64,000 nucleotides of DNA from Caprimulgus europaeus (Eukaryota; Chordata; Aves; Caprimulgiformes; Caprimulgidae), in contig OU015528.1 in NCBI GenBank assembly GCA_907165065.1, positions 47,545,515 to 47,609,514 on the forward strand, written 5' to 3'. The notes beneath the pieces were generated by a model. That model saw only the letters and a program-made list of their open reading frames with translations, was not told the DNA's origin and did not search any database. Positions 12,301 through 23,340 of this stretch are shown piece by piece (position 1 is the stretch's first letter; the number at the start of each line of letters is the position of its first letter). A program made the position numbers and the translations under genes.

Positions 12301-15300
12301 AGACAGCTGGAGAACTTGTAGTTGCTCAGGCTACAGGTAACAGTGTACTGGAGGGCACTTCAATCACCAGGCACACCCAATATTTTCACACTGGAGGGCT
12401 GTGCCTGAGCCACCCATGGTAGTGTTTGAACAGGCAAGCCACACAAGAGCCTTCACTCTGATAGCTATGTGGCTGTTGATGCAAATAAAGCGTTTCCCGC
12501 AGCTAAACACATGGTTACACTCTTCCTTGCTGTTACCAAGTCCTTAAAAAGGAAGGTTGAGCTCTGTGCAGCTACTGTGGGCACTGATGTGTGCAAAAGC
12601 AGAATGAGAGTGTTTAGAGACACCTCCTCATAGGAGAAGTTGTGATGGTGCTAGGGAGCTTCCCTGAAGACAGGCTGAACGGGCCAGGTGGTCTGATGGG
12701 AATAGAGTTACAAATTGGAAAAGCCTGTTTCCCAGTTTTACTTCTCAAGACTTGTGTAACTATCTCAAAGAAAAAACATCTGCCTGCATGTTAATTACAA
12801 TTATTTGAATCTCTAAGCTAGATGAAGAAGAAATAGGGCTCTGAAGAGCAACCTTAACATCTGCAGACTTAGTGAGTTTTCAGTACTCCTGCAGTTCAGG
12901 AAATTGCAAACAAACTGTATAAGAGGATTTGTTAGCTTGCAGTTTGCTGAATAAAAAACCACCAAGGACATACAGCTAAAACCTTAAGTAATAGTTCTGT
13001 CTTCTCATGGGTCAAGGGAGTACATCACAATCACCTCTGCTCCTTAGCTGGAGCATTTTCAACAGATATTCTTAGATTCAGGAGAAGACCTCTTTATCTT
13101 AAATAGTTTTACAAGACCTGACAGAAAAAGCTTATATTCATAACCTCATTGAGATAGGTGCTTCCACTGCAGTTACAGATATACAATGATGCAAAGACAT
13201 AGCCAAAAATCAAATTCAGATGGTATGTATATTTGTGCATTTTCAGGTTTTGCACTTTCAAAGGATTTCTCAGTGGGATTTCCTCAGAAAAGAAAGGCTT
13301 TGGCTACTTCTGGTTTTGCATCTTAACCCACTCTCACACTTAAACCCCTTTAAAATAGTTTAATTTCCCACTTTGCTTAAAAGCCAAAGTCTCAAACCCT
13401 GCTTTTCCTCATTGATACAAACCCTTCAGTTCACTTCCACAGCCCTAGCTGTTGTTACTGTAGGCTACCAGCTCCAGCACCGAGTGACCCTTTGTAGAGA
13501 AGTGGATATAGCAGAAATAGTAATGAACAGAGATCTTAAAGGCTGTGGAAGTATAATAACCAACCATACTATGTTGTAGTGCCATTTTGTCTTAACTTAG
13601 CCAAGGACAGAACAGGGTTTGGTTTGGGGTTTATTTTTTGGTTGGTTATTGTTTGATTTCTGGATTGGGGTTTGTTTTATTTTTTGTTTAGGTGGGTGGG
13701 GTTTTTTGGTTTGGGGTTGTTGGTTTTGTTGTTTGTTGTTGGTTTTTTTTTTTTAAGAAAAAACCTGCTCTAGATTCATAATAAGTAAAAAATTCTATCA
13801 GTTTTCATAGATCTGCATTGTGGGAGAGACTCAGTCCCTCATCTTCTCTTCAAAGGGCTTTCAGGACTATAATGACCCTTCTAGACACATGCTAGTATGC
13901 CTTCAGGACTATCAGTATATCAGCATTTTTTTCCCATCTGTTCAAGACAGACTAAATTCCCCATGCTGTGAAGTTTCAGCACGTGCTCCCCAGCAGTTTC
14001 TTGAGAGTGTTTGCTGAAAAAGGTCCTTAAGGAAGCCCTGCAGCCCTTGCTAACAACATTTCTCTCTGCCTGATCTGCTCTCAATTGTCTCATCTGTTGT
14101 TGGCCAGTCACCTAACTATAGGCTGGGAAAATAACTACTCTTTCTGCTACTCCTTTTTGTAATTATTTACAGCATAGGGCTTACACACTTCCTTACACAT
14201 ACACTGTTCTGTGATTACATTACTTAATCAGTAATATAGATACAGTACTCATCTATCTCACAAAGGTGTTAGGAGAGCCTGCAGGATGAGAAGGGGAGGG
14301 CACACCTTGACCCCATAATGAAGAGGCTGTGTTTCATACCTGCTACTAATTAAAAGAAGAGCACACAACTGCAAAACACACAGTTAGTTTAAATGGATGG
14401 GAATTAAGGGAAATGAAAAAACAAACAGACAAAAAAACTCACAAGTACAAAAATCCACTGGAAGTGTCATAAGTTGAGTTGCTTCCTGAGGTACTTACGG
14501 AGCTGTGAGATAGCCTTCCAAGAAGCCGGCTGCATACATGATATCTTCATTGCTTAAGGTCTGACTGCCATAACCTGCTCTGATCTCCAGCACTCCCCAA
14601 CCTGTTGTCTGTACAGTGTTGTTGTAGAAACCATAGGCATCTCCACTCCTGTCCAGTCTATTCTTGACCTGAAGTGTTTTTTCAGCTCTATTCCAGTACA
14701 CTGTTGCATAGCAGATTTCTATGGTAGAAAAGAAAGGGGGCAAGGAAAACAAACAAACGTGATTAGGTATTTCCTATCCAATATTGAAATGTCAAGACAA
14801 CATTTTGGCAATTTAAAAAAAAGAAAAAAGGAGACGAAGGCTAATGTTACCATACTGAAACGTGGCATGAGAACTAACTGGAGTTTTACCAAGACAAAAG
14901 CTTACAGCTAAATATTCTGATGTTACTCTTCTGGAAATTATCTACAACCCTTTCAAGTTTAGAGCTCCAACACAGCTGAGTCTCGACATAAAATTCAGAA
15001 AAGTATTTCCTTAGCTGGCCCAGAAGAAAATCTACACAGATCTTATTGAAAGCAAATTTTATGGAAAGCAACTTTAGAAGACGGCATGCCTTAGCAACTG
15101 CAAAGGATTATAAACTACTGTTGACTTGGTTTTCCACCTTAAGATTCAAAAGGCTGCAAAAGTTTTCTAAACTGACTTTCTGGGCAACTAATCCTGGAGG
15201 TGGCATTGCACAACAGAAGCACAAGAACTCAGTGGATCACAAGCTTAAAGACAAAAGTACCATAGGTATGCAATCCTTTATAAGACACACAATCCCTATC

Positions 15301-18300
15301 ACCCAGCCGGAACAGAATCAATCTTAAGTGTGAAATGCACAGGAATGAACAGCACTAGACTGCTCAGAGTTCTGCTTGGACTGCTGTTTAAGAAACATCC
15401 TTCATTAGTTGGGTTTTAATCCTGCTGAGTTGAAGAACAAAGAGCAAAGTAAACTGTTTTTCAAAAAACCCTGCAGTTCTAATTCATCCTTCCCTAGAAT
15501 GGGACCCGATTACATCAGATGTCTATTCATGACTGATCAAATTACTACTACATCACTGCAAGCTCAGAAATCATGAATCAGAATTCTCAGAATTCCCAGA
15601 ATTATTTGAAAAGTTTTAAGGAGTTTTAAAAAGTTTTAACTTGCAGCTACAGAGAAACCAACAATGCTTTTATTCCTCTGACCCTTCTCCAGTACGTGGC
15701 AACTAGTCTTGCCAGTTTATAGCAAGAAATTACAATTTGCTTAATACTTCTCACAACAATTCATTTTGTGTGTCATGCCCATAACAGCTGCAAAATAGAG
15801 CACTGGATCCAATTCTGGATGATCTTACAAAAAATACCTAGTATGCAGTGCATGATAATGGAACCATAAAAAAAAAAAAAAAGCCATGTAATGCCAGCAC
15901 AACCCCTAATGCTCTTCAACAAGCAGTAAAATGTTTGTGATTAAGCAGCTAGTTTGATTTCAAATTAAACATACTCACTTTATTCAGCACTCTAAAACAT
16001 AACATAAATAAGCTATTTTTATGAAGAGTCATGATGTATTTGAATTTTTAAAAAGCAAACATTTTCCAAGAACTAAACTCTTTCTCCAACAAATTACTTG
16101 TTGACATAGCAGTTACTTATTTGCTTTAAGCCAGGCCCTTTTCTGCAAAGCTGCTTTCCAAACAGCCAGCCCCCGCATCTACTGGTACATGAGGCTATTC
16201 CTCCCCACATGCAGGACTTAGCATTTCCCTTCACAAGGTTCCTGTCAGCCCATTTCTTCAGCCTGCTGAGGTCCCTCTGAATGGCAGCACAGCCCTTTGG
16301 TGTAGCAGCCACTTCTCCCAGTTTTGTATCATCAGCAAACTTGCTGAGGGTACACTCTGCCCCATCACCCGGACCATTAAGGAAGATGCTGAATGGTATG
16401 AGCTGCTGGCATACACCACTGGTTGCCAGCCTCCAGCTAGTCTTGGTACCACTCACTACACACTGTCAGTCTTCATAACATACTGGAGGCTTCTCATGTG
16501 AACACGAAAAGCAACAGCAAGAACAGAATTTCAGTAGGGAAGGAACTGTGGCTTTTTTCCCCATTTATGAATATAATTTTTCACATTAATCTATTTAGAG
16601 ATCTAAGTCATTTCAGTGTTGGAACACAGTGTTTAAAAACATGTTTTTCATCTGCTAGGTACTTATTTAAAGGACTGAGACATGACAGACTTTGGATAAC
16701 TCTTCAAACAGCTATAATCTTAGTTTTCTGTTGTCTCCTTAATTATCTTCTAGTAATACACACAGTGATTGCTGCTTTAGGTTAAACATAGGAATCACTC
16801 AGACTGAAAAAAATCTATAAAAAGAAGAACAGGCTGATAAGTGTCATGACCAAAGAGAGCCAAAGGCCACCTTATAAAGCTAAAGCTCACATGAGCAGAG
16901 GTCAGGGAAAGGGAGGACCTGTGAAGAAGAGGTACAAGGGGTCAGCACAGAACACAACTAGCCTGTCCAGCAGTAAAAAGGAAGGTTGATTCCAAACAGG
17001 AAGCCCACTGTGGGGCAGAGGAGGGACAGGTCACATGCCCAGTACACAGACAGCTGAGGAATGGATAAAAAGAGCAAGAACAAAGTAGGGCAAAATATCT
17101 TCTTCCCATCTCTTCAGTAGGCTGTGGAGAGGCACCAAGTAGTCAAGAGGAGCCAGTGCAGCTGGGTATTGTTATTAGTGCCCAGATTAAATAGGTACAA
17201 ATAAACTTTCTTCTGCCTAAAGCAAAGCAGCTGTTGCTTTCTTTTAGAAAAGAAGGCTGATGCCAGTGCCAGACAGACTGATCTGACACAGGTATTCTAA
17301 CACAAAAGGCTGCGTTTCTTGTTTTATGCTCTGCCAGAGCATGAGCATGCAGAGCTATTTTCAAAAGTCAGAACAAACTTTAAAATTACCCTTAGAGTTT
17401 GCCCTGCCCCAACTTTACCACAGGACAAAGTTAAACTGAAAAAAAAAACAGGACTAGAAGAGGATGGCAGAAAAGGGGAAACATTAAATTACAGGATAAT
17501 TTGCAACAATCCTGGAGAGTCCTTTAGAGGAACAGCATCAGGTAGGTGTCATTGATGTGGCTTAACAATGATGCTGGAAAAGGCCGTTTCCTATTACTGA
17601 TTCCTGCCCCCCCGCCCCTCCCAACTCATTCACTTGTCATCCCATTTCACTTTATTAATTTTTGTGTTAGTTTCTGCAAATTCAGTTGCCCTGGTCTGAA
17701 AAAAATGTCAGAATACCTGCATATGAAATCGCTGTGCTTATTTCAAGGAACATATATATAATCATACAGTAATTGTTTTAATTTAGAAGATAAAAGTCTT
17801 TATCTTACTACAGATGGAGTTAAAACTACAAGCTTATTCTTCTGTGTACACTTAAAACATACTTACACTACAATGTGATCAAAGCATTTGCTATCATCCA
17901 GTCTGTTACAATTTTAATGTGTGTTCATCTAAACTAGCAGCACTACTTTTTCCAATAAAACTAACCAGACCTGAAGTATAACATGGAATATAGATATGCA
18001 AGAGCCAAGAGTTCTTGAGTCCCCAAGAAAAGAAAGACATGGATCAGTTAGAACAAGTCCAGAGGAGGCCATGAGGATGATCCAAGGGCTGGAGCACCTC
18101 TGCTACGAGGACAGGCTGAGAGTTGGGGCTGTTCAGCCTGGAGAAGAGAAGGCTCTGGGGAGACCTTATAGTGGCCTTCCAGTACCTGAAGGGGCTACGA
18201 GAAAGCTGGGGAGGGACTTTTCATAAGGGCAGTTAATGGCAGGACAAGGGGAAATGGCCTTAAACTGAAAGAGGGTAGATTTAGATTAGGTATTAGGAAG

Positions 18301-21300
18301 AAATTCTTCACTGTGAGGGTGGTGAGACACTGGAACAGGTTGCCCAGAGAAGTTGTGGATGCCCCCTCCCTGGAAGTGTTCAAGGCCAGGTTGGATGAGG
18401 CTTTGAGCCACCTGGTCTAGTGGAAGGTGTCCCTGCTCATGGCAGGGGGGTTGGAACTAGATGGTCTTTAAGGTCCCTTCCAACCCAAACCATTCTATGC
18501 TTTTATGAACTGCACATTTCCAAAGAACCCCATACGTGTCCTGGAACAACAGGAACCTTCCTCTTGAATAATGCTGGCATTTTTATGCTTATTTTTGGAG
18601 AGTGAGGCAGGGACCCTAGCATCTCTTAACCCAGCAGTTGTATTGGTAACTTCTTACACATTAATCAAATACAATGTCTTCATAATTCTACAAATCATCC
18701 TTTCATCATCGAAGTTACACTTCCCAGTGTGTAGCTAGAATGCAGACAAGTATTTCAGCCTGTTGACTGCTCTCAGGACTCTGAAGAACAGAAAAGACTG
18801 TGATAATCTGTGGCTATTTCATAACAGTATTGCCTAGAATAGCCTAAATAACAAGCCAAAGCACACACTATTTACTGTGATGAATGACTCAAAATCCCTG
18901 GGGATCGGGTAGCGGAGTCACCGTCCCCCCTGTGCAACCAGCCCACCAGGAGAACTGCACAGCATGGACAATGTGCAGCGCCACCACAATCACCAGTGCA
19001 CTGTCTGGCGGGAGACAGAGGTGGAGAAGTGCGATGACAAAACAAGCTGGGAAATAAACAAGTGTTCTTCCTCCTTTCTGCGAGTCAGTAGGGACTGGGA
19101 GGAACCCTTCCTCAAACAGCCTGCTTTTAACGATACATCGATGCTTCTGCCAAATAAGGATCCATAAATAGGGACTACAGTTGGGAAAGTGCTGGTATTT
19201 GCTCAAAAAGTGAAAAATATCTGCTTTTTGCCAAGATTATACCCTAAATAATGGAAAAATTAAGATCTTCAGCCATGGCTAGGAGCTGGTGGTAGTCCAC
19301 TTGGTTTTCAGGCTAAAATGCCAAATATCTACATTGTTACTGCAATACAGGCATTGCCAAGGTGACGTTAAAAGTGGAGCTTGTTTTTTTCTTTGGTGAC
19401 AGTGGGAGAGTGAAAACACATACATATTTGTGATAATATAGAGAAAGTAAATAAAGAAAAAAAAAATCAGATACTGACGCTGATACAAGGTTTGGGGGTG
19501 AGAATTAATATTAAATTTTTTCTTTAGTTTGAGAAACAAGCTAACTCACAAGCAATGGAGCACTGGTCAGGTTGCATGTAACAAACTAAATGCAGTTAAC
19601 AGCTGTGAGCTTCTCTTAATAATAGGAAAACTACTGGCTTCCTTAACTACTAATTTTTAGCTCTGTTTAACATGCTTATTTTTATCTATGGCTTTTCAAA
19701 GGTGAAGCCTTTTCTTGTAGAGGTGTTCAGATGTACTTTGTAGATTTCACCTATACATTTTCCACTAAATAAGGAAGCTGTCACTGTGCTGTTTCACTGA
19801 AAACTAGTTTTACACAACTTAAAAAACACAAAAACCTAGCACAAATTTGCACACCTTTTATTTTCAGTATACCCTCTCCTACAGCTAATGTTCAGTAGTA
19901 AAGATTGTATTAGCACAGTATAGCATTTAAACATTTCAGATCAACCATAATAAGGACCATCTGATGTTTCTGTTCAATTTTGTAATTTTAGAACCATCCT
20001 TTTAACTGTTTAAAAAACGTTGTATATCTCTAAAGTACAACTGAGATTTCACAGTACACTTATACTGGAATGCATTACAAAACAAATGTTAATTACTTCA
20101 GAACTTCTTTAGAGATTAGCTTAAGCCACACAAGAACTTAACATGAAACCCAGTCATGTTCAATTAAAGGAGTGAATGCTTTCTTGTTCTGCTTGAATAT
20201 AAACTATTTTCATTCTCTGCTCTAATGGCCTTAATTCATCCTATTTCCTCATACATTTCAGGTCTAAGTAATTTTTCTATTTGCCTCTAACTAGTCTGTC
20301 ATTATTTAAAGTCTAATCCCTTGATTTGTGCTTACATGAGAGAGAAGCAATATTCAAATATGAACTATAAATTAGGAGTTTGAGTCTTGGATGGTTTTCA
20401 TGTTCACAAGGATACTTACTAGTAAAGCTTAGCTAATGGAGAAAGCTTGCCAAAATAGTTACAGGTCCCCAGTTTAGGTCATCCACACAGGAAACAAAAA
20501 TAATAATTTCAGAAGTAGCTTCACTAACCTCATAGTCCCTAAATTTAAGTCATTTTTAGCAGATAACATTCTCTAGAAACACTTTCCAAACAGTATGATG
20601 AAGAGTCTTCAAGGTATTAAAAATGCTAAAGAACAATGAACTAATTTAAAAGAAAAAAGTCAACAATTCACAGTGCTGGAGGCCAAGTTTACTTCATTAA
20701 ATAGCCTAAAGGCATTTCTATTTGCTACTTAGTAGTTTTCTATCAGTACTTCAATTATGATGTGAGGAATTAGTCAGGTATTAGCTGAAACTACTTTATA
20801 CCCTAAACTTCCTTTCATTCCCTCTGCATGATTCACGGTTGACCCTTCCTCCTGTCCTACTATTACAATACAAAAAGGTTTTGCCAATTCATGTAAGGTT
20901 TGAAAAGTAGGTCTCCAAGATGAGGTAGGACTGTTGGCAAAATGAGATGCTTATAACATTCTGGATATTAAAACAACTGTTACTTTAATTTCTACTTGTT
21001 TTGTTGCAATTAATAAATTAACTAAGAGTTTCCTAGAAGATAAGCACTGAATACAGCCCTTCAGAATTCATGGAAAGCAGCAGATGAGTGAGATAGTAGG
21101 GTTGTCGGGGAGCAAATCTCAGCAGGAGACTATTACTATCAGTACAAATGGTATCCAGAATTTTCTAATGGCCATTCTGTCTGTCTGTCACTAACTTTTA
21201 TTGATCCTCCAGAGGCAGCTTTACTTTCACATACTCCACACTTGCTCAGCATCTCTTAAATTCCCTCCTTCAGTGACCCCTTTCCGTATCCTTCCAGTTG

Positions 21301-22713
21301 TTGGTAAACCCATTTCATACTTTGAAATGGAAAAGAAAAAAAAAAAAATCCTATGTTCATACCTGACTGGCATGTCTTTTCTAGCACATAGTTAGCTACC
21401 ACAGTGTGTGTCCACGGATACAATGTTTCACAAACATACCAAGCATAAACTCAATTTTTTGAGCAGGATGCCAAGATTCTATGGAAAACTGTGAAGCCCA
21501 CCAAAATGTGCCATTGTGGCATTTGCCAAATTCTGCTTGCATCCAGATCTGACTCCGAAGTTGCAACAAGAATCAAGCTCTAAAAACAGGAGGCAGAAAA
21601 GCTATAGCAGCAACAGAGGACGATCAGAAGCATTACAAAAGATTCATTTATTGAATTACCCTAATTGGAGCCTTACAACTTTGACTGAAAAGGTACGTTA
21701 TGCAAATATACAATGAAAAAACAACCATAAGAACAAAATTAGGACGAAGTGGTGTTTGTACCATAGAAAATCTCAATTTTTAAGTTAATCAGATATTGGT
21801 AAATTACTCACTCTAATGGCCACACAAGTTTACCTACTCAGAAAACTTCAGATCATGCATTGATACGAATTCTGAAGCACAGACGATGACCTATACCCAC
21901 AAGCTAGCACTAAAATGCTGCTGAGGATGCAAGTCCCGGCATGCTGTAGGCCCCAGCACCAAAACGAAGTGTCCATCCTAAATGACTCCAGTGCACACCT
22001 AGTACATCAAAACCCGGCACCACTGGGCGGTCAAGACAGCTCCTGTCTGTTAAACTCTTCGTGGGGTTCCCCTCACCCATTCCGGGCAGGGGAAGATGTT
22101 TTGAAAGCGTGCGGGAATTAAGTGCCCGTACTTTACACTCACGAGGAGCCTGCCTCGGCCAGCGGGCCGGGAGCTGCCCTCGGAGCAAGCCCATGAGGCA
22201 GCCGGGCTCCTCCGCGGCCTGCGGGGTCCCTCCGGCGGGTGGAGGGGATTAACCGCCGCGACGGCGGCTCCTGCACTGACAGGGGACGAGGCCCCCCGCC
22301 ACCTCGCACCCGTTTCAAAAGCGGCATGAGGGGCCTTTTCCTCCAGAACCAGCCGGGAGGAGGCGCAGCGAGGAGCAGCTGCCCAAGGCGAGGCACGGAG
22401 CCCGGCAGGACCCCGGGCCGGGCCCGGGCGAGCCGCGCTGCCTTCCCGTGAGCCGCGGCAGAGCCTTGGGCCGGGCTCCGCCGGTGGGACAGCCCCTCCC
22501 GGCCGCCTGACACCCCTGGAGCTGGGGACAGTCCCACTGTCTTCCTCCCTCCCCGACCGCCCCGGCGAGGGGGCTCCGGGTCGAGGCTCCCTGCCTCCCC
22601 CTCAGGGCCGGCCGCCCGCCGCCGGTCGCCTCACCTGCTCGGCCCCCCGCCGCCGCCCACAGGAGGACGAGCCCCCAGCAGCAGCAGCACACGCCGCCGC
22701 AAAGCCGGGCCAT
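6253..22713 (-). CDS. PLBD1: PLBD1, 5' portion (4 coding exons, gene continues past left edge)
   Basis: Phospholipase B domain-containing 1 is a secreted or lysosomal protein of the phospholipase B-like family, which has an N-terminal-nucleophile hydrolase fold and is linked to deacylation of glycerophospholipids. Four exons (79, 220, 84 and 139 coding bases) have consensus splice sites and join in frame to 174 codons. Visible features are a Cys-rich signal peptide, the family segment [22 protein letters not shown] with [13 protein letters not shown], and [18 protein letters not shown]. All are typical of the PLBD1 N-terminal region. The full family protein is about 550 residues, so roughly two thirds, including the expected nucleophile cysteine, lies to the left of position 1. 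GUCY2C lies upstream on the same strand, as in mammals. The identity comes from remembered family sequence; PLBD2 is a less likely alternative. The expression pattern cannot be read here, but the CpG-island promoter without a TATA box suggests broad transcription. Confidence 0.93.
7125..7180. repeat. AAAC low-complexity tract
   Basis: A run of AAAC and AAAAAC units in PLBD1 intron 3. Confidence 0.75.
7979..8036. repeat. Cluster of TTCTTAAGAA palindromes
   Basis: catttcttaagaaatg at 7979-7994 is a perfect 16-base palindrome. Related copies follow at 7996-8010 (aattcttaagaaatt) and 8022-8036 (catttcttaagaaat). Confidence 0.8.
8232..8315 (-). CDS. PLBD1: PLBD1 exon 3
   Basis: An 84-base exon between the acceptor ctcttgttctttcag and the donor GC|gtatgta, phase 2 on both sides. 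It completes the proline of LTAP and continues [13 protein letters not shown], then [13 protein letters not shown]. This matches the PLBD1 segment that follows the GYLTA motif. Confidence 0.9.
10517..11079 (+). mobile_element. CR1 LINE 3' end
   Basis: A typical CR1 3' terminal region: the ctctactctgccct segment, ggtccagaggagagccacaa, ggtggtgaggcactgga, gttggaactagatgatattt and a final ccattctatgatat. It is 5' truncated and carries several substitutions and in-frame stops, so it is an older copy. Antisense to PLBD1. Confidence 0.93.
13614..13755. repeat. G/T-rich low-complexity tract
   Basis: About 140 bases on the plus strand made almost only of G and T, with several GGG or GGGG runs and a final T12. 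The transcribed PLBD1 pre-mRNA would be C/A-rich here. Confidence 0.85.
14499..14718 (-). CDS. PLBD1: PLBD1 exon 2
   Basis: The acceptor ttcttttctaccatag is followed by 220 coding bases and the donor CC|gtaagta. The exon joins exon 1 through a split GAA codon and encodes [17 protein letters not shown], then [10 protein letters not shown] and [12 protein letters not shown], the conserved start of the mature phospholipase B-like chain. The segment YNNTV carries one N-glycosylation sequon. It ends in phase 2. Confidence 0.93.
16100..16470 (-). mobile_element. CR1 LINE reverse-transcriptase fragment
   Basis: The minus-strand frame at 16094-16456 contains [29 protein letters not shown] and [19 protein letters not shown], the CR1 RT palm with the FADD catalytic motif. 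Both ends are truncated, there is no 3' tail, and the residues after the palm are garbled. Sense relative to PLBD1. Confidence 0.9.
18050..18500 (+). mobile_element. CR1 LINE 3' end
   Basis: It shares ccagaggaggcc, ggagcacctctgctacgagg, gggtggtgagacactggaac and gttggaactagatggtcttt with other CR1 3' ends and finishes at ccattctatgctttta. It is 5' truncated at about 450 bases and antisense to PLBD1 intron 1. Confidence 0.93.
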
Positions 22714-23340
22714 ACCGCTGCTCCCCCGCGCCTCCTCTGAGCACCGGGAGGCGGCGGGACTTTAAGAAGTTCCCTCGCTCAGGGCAGGTCTCGCCGCTGC
22801 CCCCGCCTCCTCCGGCGCCCGCCCCGGCGCCTTGTGCTGGAGGTGGCCGGGCGGGCCGGGGGCTGCTCCTCGTGACGGCTGCCATCTCCCCTCCGGGTCC
22901 GCGATGTCCCTCGAGGGAGGCCGGCAGCGGCGGCCGCTTTTCACGCCGCGCTTCCCGCCCAAAGCCTCGCGGCAGAGGCTCCGAGGCGGCTGCCGGGCCC
23001 AGGGCCGCCGGCTCCCCGCCGGCACGGCATGCACGCTGCCCTCTGTGCCCAGCCGCCTCGCAGCCGGCGGGACGGCAGTGATGGCAGAAGGTGCTGGGGA
23101 AGGTGTTAAGTCAAACTGAGCGGGCAGCCCAGGGCCCTGGCATCTGCTTGAACTCGGCGCTTGTTTGGAGCCCCAAGGCCTGGCCAAGATGTGGGGTTCA
23201 CTCCCAGCTGAGGTCGGGTCTTGCCACCATGCTGGCTGGCCTCGTATGGCATGAGGCAGCGAGGGGGGAGCCCCAGGCTGGTCCCTGCTGGGCCACTGGA
23301 CTTGCCAAGGGTAAGAAACCAAAAAGGGGCAAAGGTTTAT
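22130..23340. promoter_or_regulatory. CpG island and TATA-less promoter of PLBD1
   Basis: GC content and CpG density rise sharply in a window that is otherwise AT-rich. The densest part is about 22180-23060, and it covers PLBD1 exon 1. Upstream of the start codon (higher coordinates) there are GC-box-like motifs, for example cccgccccg near 22817-22827 and ccccgcctcc near 22800. No TATA box is seen at the usual distance. Long overlapping open frames here on both strands follow from low stop-codon density in GC-rich DNA and are not called as genes. The transcription start itself cannot be placed from sequence alone. Confidence 0.8.
22635..22713 (-). CDS. PLBD1: PLBD1 exon 1: start codon and signal peptide
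   Basis: The reading starts at an ATG with G at -3 and G at +4, a good vertebrate initiation context. It encodes [19 protein letters not shown] followed by AAAGGRA. This is a signal peptide: Arg at position 3, an unusual run of four cysteines in the hydrophobic core, and small residues before a likely cleavage site. The exon ends in phase 1 at the donor GCAG|gtgagg. It lies inside the CpG island. Confidence 0.9.

Larger units (their letters stand above)
8316..14498 (-). other. PLBD1 intron 2
   Basis: 6.2 kb containing a CR1 3' end (10517-11079), a G/T-rich tract (13614-13755), a poly(A) run near 9250, and a patch at about 12440-12530 that may be a zinc-finger relic. A 150-codon open frame at 9506-9958 has no recognisable similarity and is not called. 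Confidence 0.65.
14719..22634 (-). other. PLBD1 intron 1
   Basis: 7.9 kb with CR1 fragments at 16100-16470 and 18050-18500 and a CpG-bearing patch at 18890-19160. From 19,200 to 21,900 it is AT-rich unique DNA in which I see nothing else. The last 500 bases enter the CpG island. Confidence 0.65.
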
